From NCBI GenBank assembly GCA_031431035.1, contig JANPCR010000299.1, positions 1-18,680 of the forward strand: 18,680 nt of DNA, given 5' to 3'. A program made the translations under genes and the position numbers. Source of the DNA: JANYCG01 sp031431035 (GTDB taxonomy: Bacteria; Pseudomonadota; Gammaproteobacteria; Burkholderiales; Burkholderiaceae_C). Shown in pieces: positions 13,995 to 18,680 of the stretch. Every line of letters begins with the position of its first letter. The stretch's first letter is position 1. The notes beneath the pieces are model-generated. The model was not told where the DNA came from and did no database searches. It worked only from the letters and a program-made list of their open reading frames with translations.

Positions 13995-15083
13995 ATGGCT
14001 GGTGTTGAACTGCGCCAGGTCGTCAAAAGTTATGACGGCAAAACCAATGTCATTCATGGCATTGACCTGGACATCAAACACGGCGAGTTCGTGGTGTTTG
14101 TCGGGCCATGGGGCTGCGGGAAGTCAACGCTGTTGCGAATGATTGCAGGCCTGGTGTCCATCACCGGTGGCGACGTGCATATTGACGGCAAACGGGTGAA
14201 CGACGAGCCACCACGTAACCGCGACATTGCCATGGTGTTTCAGGACTACGCGTTGTATCCGCACAAGAGCCTGTACGAGAACATGGCGTTTGGTCTGCGC
14301 TTGCGCAAGACGCCCGAAGACGAAATCAAACGGCGCGTGCAAGATGCCGCCAAACTCCTGCGCATCGACCACATGCTTGAGCGCAAACCGGCCGCGCTGT
14401 CGGGCGGGCAACGCCAGCGCGTGGCGATTGGCCGTGCCATCGTGCGCCAGCCCAAGGTGTTCCTGTTTGACGAGCCCCTGTCCAACCTCGATGCGCAGCT
14501 GCGCGGCGAGATGCGCACCGAGATCAAAAAGCTGCACCAGCGCCTGGGCGCAACCATCATCTACGTTACGCACGACCAGGTCGAGGCGATGACGCTCGCT
14601 GATCGCATTGCCGTGCTCAGTGGGGGCCACAAGATGCAGTATGGAAGCCCGCACCAAATCTACAACACGCCCGCCGCCCTGTTTGTCGCGGCTTTCACGG
14701 GGTCACCGCCCATGAATCTGGTGCCCTGTGCGCTGGCCGATGGGATGGCTGATCTGGGTGGCGCGGTACGCGTAGCGCTGCCTCCCGCGTTGGCGAACAA
14801 AGCGGCAGCTCTCACTCAAGCCACGTTTGGTATTCGCCCTGAAAATATTTTGCTGGTTCGCCCGCACGCGAATCCGGCGCAATGCACTGAAATTCCCGCC
14901 AGTGTGGTGTTGACCGAGCCGCTGGGCGCAGAAACGCTGGTGACGTTCAAAACCGGCAATGTCGAACTGGTTGCGCGCTGCCCGGCCAGTTTCAGATACA
15001 CGGCAGGTAGCAACATGCCGATCTATATGGATCCGCAGCATATGCACCTGTTTGATCCCACACACCAAGGAGCGCTGTCATGA
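13995..15083 (+). CDS. MalK/UgpC-type ABC transporter ATPase
   Basis: A 362-residue carbohydrate-uptake ABC ATPase of the CUT1 type, with nucleotide-binding domain (1-240) and a C-terminal TOBE/OB regulatory region (FGIRPENILLV at about 275-285). Walker A is GPWGCGKST (37-45), Q-loop Gln83 (VFQDYALYPH), signature LSGGQRQRVAIGRA (135-148), Walker B VFLFDEP (155-161), D-loop SNLDAQLR and the switch His in VTHDQVEA. All catalytic positions are present. Walker A has Trp39 where nearly all MalK/UgpC homologues have Ser, a position the consensus leaves free. It starts 2 bp after the aldolase stop and its TGA overlaps the next gene by ATGA. It should power the two permeases encoded at 17366-18680. 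MalK-type ATPases can be shared between transporters, so exclusive pairing is inferred from linkage. Confidence 0.94.
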   Translation: MAGVELRQVVKSYDGKTNVIHGIDLDIKHGEFVVFVGPWGCGKSTLLRMIAGLVSITGGDVHIDGKRVNDEPPRNRDIAMVFQDYALYPHKSLYENMAFGLRLRKTPEDEIKRRVQDAAKLLRIDHMLERKPAALSGGQRQRVAIGRAIVRQPKVFLFDEPLSNLDAQLRGEMRTEIKKLHQRLGATIIYVTHDQVEAMTLADRIAVLSGGHKMQYGSPHQIYNTPAALFVAAFTGSPPMNLVPCALADGMADLGGAVRVALPPALANKAAALTQATFGIRPENILLVRPHANPAQCTEIPASVVLTEPLGAETLVTFKTGNVELVARCPASFRYTAGSNMPIYMDPQHMHLFDPTHQGALS

Positions 15084-16045
15084 TGTATGCCAAGTTCGCC
15101 GCCTGTCTTATAGCCACTGCTGCCAATGGTGCTTGCCTTGCGCAGTCGACCGAGGCAGCATACCCCCAACGCACGATCCAGATGGTGGTGCCCTTTGGCC
15201 CTGGCGGCACGACCGACATCATGGCCAGAATACTACAGGACGAACTGGCCAAGGCACTCGGTGGCAATGCCAGCATCGCCATTGTCAACACAGCCGGCGC
15301 TGGCGGCATGATCGGCATGGCCAACGTAGCACGCGCCAAACCCGACGGTTATACCATCGCGATGACCACGACAGGCCCGCAAACCCTGCAACCCGCGCGC
15401 CGCGAACAGCCACCCTACACGCCCGAGAGTTTTGACTACCTGTGCGGCACCTATGACGTTCCGGTGATCACTATGGTCGCGCCCGAGTCACCTCACAACA
15501 GCTTCCGCGAGCTGATGGCCTACGGCAAGGCTAATCCCGGCAGGCTCAACTACGGCAATTCCGGCATTGGCGGTGTGCTGCACATTTCCATGCTTCAACT
15601 GGCCCAGCACCATGGTGTGGACGCCGTGGCGGTGCCCTATAAAAGCACGGGTGACATGGTGGTGCCGCTCAAAACGCAGCAGATCCAGATGTTCAATGAA
15701 ACGCCGACCGTGGCCACGCAGTACCAGTTACGTCCCCTCCTGGCTTTGAGTGATACACCGGTGCTGGGCTTTGAAAAGGTGCCCACTGCCAAACAGTTGG
15801 GCATACCGGTGCGCGGCTCGGTCTGGGGTGGTCTGGTCGCGCCCAAAGGCCTGCCTGCTGCCATCCTCAGCAAACTGGAGGCGGCCTGCAAAACCGCCAC
15901 GGCCACCACGATTTACAAAGCCCGCGCCCAGGTCGCATTTACGCCGCTGGCCTACCGCACAGGCGAACAGTTTCTGGCCTTTGCACGCCAGGAGCACGAC
16001 AAGTTCAAACAGGTTGTGAAACAGCACAACCTCTATGAAAAGTGA
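15080..16045 (+). CDS. Bug-family (TctC-type) periplasmic solute-binding protein
   Basis: A 321-residue secreted binding protein of full family length. Signal peptide about 1-22 (AACLIATAANGACLAQ), then YPQRTIQMVVPFGPGGTTDI with the glycine-rich ligand loop, AGAGGMIGMANVARAKPDGYT (second ligand loop), the central PGRLNYGNSGIGGVLHISML and VAVPYKSTGDMVVPL, and a C-terminal WGGLVAPKGLPAAILSKLEA block. Bug proteins usually bind carboxylates or amides through two beta loops and bridging waters, and serve TctAB-type transporters or act as sensors. No TctA/TctB gene is visible here. It is translationally coupled to the ATPase (ATGA) and lies between the ATPase and the MalE-like gene, so it belongs to the regulon. 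It may present a carboxylated ligand, possibly the sugar acid, to the ABC system or to a distant TctAB. This role is inferred. Confidence 0.93.
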   Translation: MMYAKFAACLIATAANGACLAQSTEAAYPQRTIQMVVPFGPGGTTDIMARILQDELAKALGGNASIAIVNTAGAGGMIGMANVARAKPDGYTIAMTTTGPQTLQPARREQPPYTPESFDYLCGTYDVPVITMVAPESPHNSFRELMAYGKANPGRLNYGNSGIGGVLHISMLQLAQHHGVDAVAVPYKSTGDMVVPLKTQQIQMFNETPTVATQYQLRPLLALSDTPVLGFEKVPTAKQLGIPVRGSVWGGLVAPKGLPAAILSKLEAACKTATATTIYKARAQVAFTPLAYRTGEQFLAFARQEHDKFKQVVKQHNLYEK

Positions 16046-16079
16046 TTTTCCACTCCACCTGAACTCCAAGGAGACTGCC

Positions 16080-17345
16080 ATGAACCGAAGTACCGTGTAT
16101 TCCATCACCGCCGCAGCGCTGCTGACGGCTGCGCTGACCGGCACAGCGCACGCGCAGCAAACCAATCTACGTGTATTTTCCGGCGGGCAGAATCAGCGGC
16201 CCGACCTGATGCGCAAGCTGTTTGACCAGTACCAGAAGGCCAACCCCAACGTCAAGATCGACATTGAGACGGGCGGGGCGACGTCCGAACTTCAGCGCCA
16301 GTACCTGAGCACGATCCTGAACGCCAAAGACTCTGCGATTGATATTTACTTGATCGACATCGTCAATCCGGCGCAGTACTTCAGCGCAGGCTGGCTGGAG
16401 CCGCTGGATGCCTACGTTGGCGGGCCATCCGTGATGAAGGCGTACTTACCGGTATACGCGCAGTCCAACATCGTCAACGGCAAGGTGGCGGCCATGCCCG
16501 GCTTTGCCGATGCGATGTTCATGTACTACCGCAAAGATCTGTTGGACAAATACGGCATCAAGGAACCCAAAACCTGGGATGAACTGGGCCTTGCGGCCAA
16601 GAAAATTCAGGATGGCGAAAAAAACCCAAACCTACAGGGCCTTTCCATTCAAGGCGCACCGATTGAAGGCACGGTGTGCACCTTCCTGCTGCCGTATTGG
16701 AGCATGGGCAAGGCATTTAACGACGCCTCCGGCAAGATGACGCTCGACAAAGACGCTGCAACCAAGGGCATGGACATGTGGCTCAAGCTGGTTGATCAGG
16801 GAGTCATCAAAAAGAATGTGGCTGAAATCAAGACACCGGACACTGTCAATGAAATGAAAGCCGGTCAAGTTGCTTTTGGAATCAGTTGGGGCTTTGCCTG
16901 GGAACGTTTCAAGGACGACAAAGACAGCCTGGTTCAAGGCAAAATAGGCGTGATGCCATTACCCGCCACAGCAGGCGGAAAAAGCGCTACTTGCGTGGGC
17001 GGCTGGCAATGGGCGGTCAGTGCATTCAGCAAAAGCAAGGCCGAGTCTGCCAAGCTGGTGCAGTTCCTGGCGTCACCTGCGTCGAGCAAATTTCTAGCCA
17101 TTGAAGGCTCTTTGCTCCCGACCACGTTGGGAGTCTACACCGATGCCGACGTCGTCAAGGCCGTCCCCTGGTTCAAGGATGCGGCCAACGCGGTCGTGGC
17201 AGGGCAGAGCCGTCCGATGAGCCCGCGCTACGGCGAAGTGAGTGACGCGATTCGTACGACAACCAGTGCGATCTTTGCCCGCACCAAAACAGCTGCTGAG
17301 GGCGTGGCCGAGATTGACAGCCGGTTGTCCCGCGTCATGCGCTGA
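16080..17345 (+). CDS. MalE/UgpB-type sugar ABC transporter substrate-binding protein
   Basis: A 421-residue periplasmic binding protein of solute-binding family 1 (CUT1 type). Signal peptide about 1-25 (ITAAALLTAALTGTAHA, then QQTN). Mature protein begins LRVFSGGQNQRPDLMRKLFD and shows family landmarks: YQKANPNVKIDIETG, DIYLIDIVNPAQYFSAGWLEPLD, MYYRKDLLDKYGIKEPKTWDEL, and GQVAFGISWGFAWERFKDD, with an AVSAFSKSKAESAKLVQFL hinge-side segment. The start at 16080 is preferred over an in-frame ATG 45 nt upstream because AAGGAG lies 6 nt before it and the signal peptide begins directly after. The upstream choice would overlap the Bug gene. It delivers a sugar, oligosaccharide or polyol to the permeases that follow. 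Binding preference cannot be read from the sequence, and members of the family bind a wide range of sugars. Confidence 0.94.
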   Translation: MNRSTVYSITAAALLTAALTGTAHAQQTNLRVFSGGQNQRPDLMRKLFDQYQKANPNVKIDIETGGATSELQRQYLSTILNAKDSAIDIYLIDIVNPAQYFSAGWLEPLDAYVGGPSVMKAYLPVYAQSNIVNGKVAAMPGFADAMFMYYRKDLLDKYGIKEPKTWDELGLAAKKIQDGEKNPNLQGLSIQGAPIEGTVCTFLLPYWSMGKAFNDASGKMTLDKDAATKGMDMWLKLVDQGVIKKNVAEIKTPDTVNEMKAGQVAFGISWGFAWERFKDDKDSLVQGKIGVMPLPATAGGKSATCVGGWQWAVSAFSKSKAESAKLVQFLASPASSKFLAIEGSLLPTTLGVYTDADVVKAVPWFKDAANAVVAGQSRPMSPRYGEVSDAIRTTTSAIFARTKTAAEGVAEIDSRLSRVMR

Positions 17346-17365
17346 CTCATGCGCGAACTCGTGCA

Positions 17366-18277
17366 TTGACAATATTGCGCAGGCTGTCCGTGCGGGTGTC
17401 CAATCTACGTGATCCGAGCGAAAAAACGCTGGCGCTGCTGCTGTTAGCGCCTGCTTTTTTGCTGCTCGCGCTGATTGTGGTGTACCCGATTGGAAAACTC
17501 ATCTACAACAGCTTTTTTGACCTGCGCCTGTCGGGCGGTGCCGGTGTGAAATTCATCGGTTTTGACAACTACACCGATGTGTGGAAAGACAAGGACTTTT
17601 GGAACGCCACCAAAAACACCCTGCTGATCACGCTGATTACCGTGCCTGGGGCGCTGGTGGTCGGCATGGGCCTGGCCCTGCTGGCTAATCTGCCGTTCAA
17701 AAGGAAGTGGCCAGTGCGCCTGGCTTTGCTATTGCCGTGGGCGCTGCCGCTGAGTTTTGCAGGCTTGATTTTTGCCTGGTTTTTCCACACCGAGTACGGT
17801 TTTGTCAATGACGTGCTGCGCCGCTTTGGCAAGGATGAAACTACCATGTGGCTGCTCAGTCCGCGTTGGGCATTTACCGCCATCTGTTTGACGATCATCT
17901 GGAAGACGTCGTCGTTCATGGCCTTGATCCTGCTGGCGGGTTTGCAGATGATTCCCAAATCACTCTACGAAGCCGCTGAGGTGGATGGGGCCAGCACCTG
18001 GCAACAGTTCTGGCAGATCACCATTCCCATGCTGATGCCCAGCATCGTGGTCGCCCTGATCTTTCGCACCATCACCGCCTTGCAGACCTTTGACATTCCC
18101 TACACCATGACCAAGGGTGGCCCCGGCAATTCCACCGAGACGCTGGCCATGCTGATCCACAAAACGACGATTGAATACCTTGATTTAGGCTATGGCTCAA
18201 CTCTGGCGGTCTTCATGTTCTTGATTTCACTGTGCGTGACGGCGGTGTACCTGAAACGGGTGGGGAATCAGGCATGA
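17366..18277 (+). CDS. MalF/UgpA-type ABC transporter permease
   Basis: An inner-membrane permease of about 303 residues with six predicted membrane spans, the first TLALLLLAPAFLLLALIVVYPIGKL split over residues 21-46. The EAA loop that docks on the ATPase reads YEAAEVDGASTWQQFWQITI and on to PMLMPS, about residues 207-235. The C-terminal half has FDIPYTMTKGGPGNSTETLA, typical of CUT1 permease 1. The start codon is uncertain: the TTG at 17366 is the most upstream choice, and GTG at 17390 or 17396 are alternatives (AGG about 7 nt before 17390). A six-codon frame (ATG 17349 to TGA 17367) overlaps the TTG. It starts about 20 bp after the MalE-like gene and overlaps the next permease by ATGA, so the two should be made in equal amounts. 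Confidence 0.92.
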   Translation: MTILRRLSVRVSNLRDPSEKTLALLLLAPAFLLLALIVVYPIGKLIYNSFFDLRLSGGAGVKFIGFDNYTDVWKDKDFWNATKNTLLITLITVPGALVVGMGLALLANLPFKRKWPVRLALLLPWALPLSFAGLIFAWFFHTEYGFVNDVLRRFGKDETTMWLLSPRWAFTAICLTIIWKTSSFMALILLAGLQMIPKSLYEAAEVDGASTWQQFWQITIPMLMPSIVVALIFRTITALQTFDIPYTMTKGGPGNSTETLAMLIHKTTIEYLDLGYGSTLAVFMFLISLCVTAVYLKRVGNQA

Positions 18278-18680
18278 ATCTCACCTGGTCTTCGCGTAGC
18301 TTGCGCTGGGTGGCTGCTGGCGCGGTTGTCATCAACGGGTTCTTTCCGGCTGTGTGGATTTTGCTGACCTCGCTCAAGCTCGAAGTCGAGCTGGTGCAAA
18401 AACCTATCACCTATTGGCCGCACAACCCCACACTGCAAAACTACGTGCAGGCGTTTACCGACCAGCCCTTGCTCAAATACTTGGGCAACAGTTTCACGGT
18501 GGCTCTGTTGGCGACTGCTGCGTCGTTGGTGGTCTCCTCGTTTGCAGCCTACGCGATTGCGCGGCTCAACCTCAAGCATCGCCAGCTCATTCTCACAGCC
18601 ATCGTTGCCTCCAGCATGTTTCCATTGGTCACGCTGCTGGTGCCGATCTTCGAGACCATGCGCTCGCTCAACCTGCTCAA
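18274..18680 (+). CDS. MalG/UgpE-type ABC transporter permease, N-terminal part (runs off the right edge)
   Basis: The first 135 residues of the second CUT1 permease, truncated by the window. It begins MNLTWSSRSLRWVAAGAVVI with the first membrane span through FFPAVWILLTSLK, then a periplasmic segment with ITYWPHNPTLQNYVQAF, a pattern common to MalG/UgpE-type permeases, and the second and third spans (YLGNSFTVALLATAASLVVS and MFPLVTLLVPIFETM). The EAA docking motif lies outside the window. The ATG at 18274 overlaps the stop of the first permease (ATGA). With that partner, the MalE-like binding protein and the MalK-like ATPase it completes one importer. Further catabolic genes may follow to the right. 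Confidence 0.92.
   Translation, partial: MNLTWSSRSLRWVAAGAVVINGFFPAVWILLTSLKLEVELVQKPITYWPHNPTLQNYVQAFTDQPLLKYLGNSFTVALLATAASLVVSSFAAYAIARLNLKHRQLILTAIVASSMFPLVTLLVPIFETMRSLNLL

Noticed and set aside
17442..17455. TGTTAGCGCCTGCT, resembling the LacI-type operator
   Set aside because: Only the left half matches, and it lies inside the permease coding sequence (Leu-Leu-Ala-Pro codons), so the match is explained by coding.

Overview
The window looks like a chromosomal segment of a Betaproteobacterium, most likely Burkholderiales/Comamonadaceae (Rhodoferax- or Polaromonas-like). The reasons are GC-rich coding sequence with AT-rich intergenic islands, two Bug (TctC-type) periplasmic binding proteins, a clpB/moaE neighbourhood, and TonB receptor, LacI regulator and ABC gene styles typical of that group. 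This placement is inferred from gene content; no rRNA or other phylogenetic marker is present. No tRNA, CRISPR array, IS element or phage gene was found.

Region A (1-2739, all minus strand) is a catabolic cluster that appears to be decaying. Reading with transcription, it holds a Bug-type binding protein with a shortened core, an extended SDR epimerase/reductase that looks intact, a cytochrome P450 reduced to its two ends, and the N-terminal third of an acyl-CoA synthetase that runs off the left edge. The P450 remnant joins an N-terminal PGP segment to the C-terminal PGR segment of the haem loop through a shared GC-rich stretch, with loss of the haem-ligand cysteine and of frame.

Region B (2740-3920) is an AT-rich, palindrome-rich intergenic stretch followed by a VapC-like PIN toxin and its ribbon-helix-helix-like antitoxin, overlapping by ATGA. 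Repeats upstream of the antitoxin look like an autoregulatory operator.

Region C (3925-7719) is core genome: clpB (disaggregase) with a good sigma-32-type promoter placed so close to the start codon that the heat-shock transcript should be leaderless or nearly so; a divergent 204-residue protein of unknown function; and moaE (molybdopterin synthase large subunit), convergent with it and overlapping by 4 bp. No moaD lies upstream of moaE.

Region D (7747-18680, running off the right edge) is the most interesting part. It appears to be one regulon for uptake and breakdown of a sugar acid or sugar-acid-containing glycoside: a TonB-dependent outer-membrane receptor, a GntR-like LacI-family repressor, an IlvD/EDD-type sugar-acid dehydratase, an HpcH/HpaI-type 2-keto-3-deoxy-acid aldolase, a MalK/UgpC-type ABC ATPase, a Bug-family binding protein, a MalE/UgpB-type binding protein and two MalF/MalG-type permeases. 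The same 14-bp palindrome (TGTTAGCGCTAACA; 17 bp identical if flanks are included) stands before the receptor gene and in the divergent promoter between the repressor and the operon, tying outer-membrane import, inner-membrane transport and catabolism to one regulator. The inferred flow is: substrate through the TonB receptor, capture by the binding proteins, ABC import, dehydration of an aldonate to a 2-keto-3-deoxy acid, and retro-aldol cleavage to pyruvate plus an aldehyde. The exact sugar cannot be read from the sequence.
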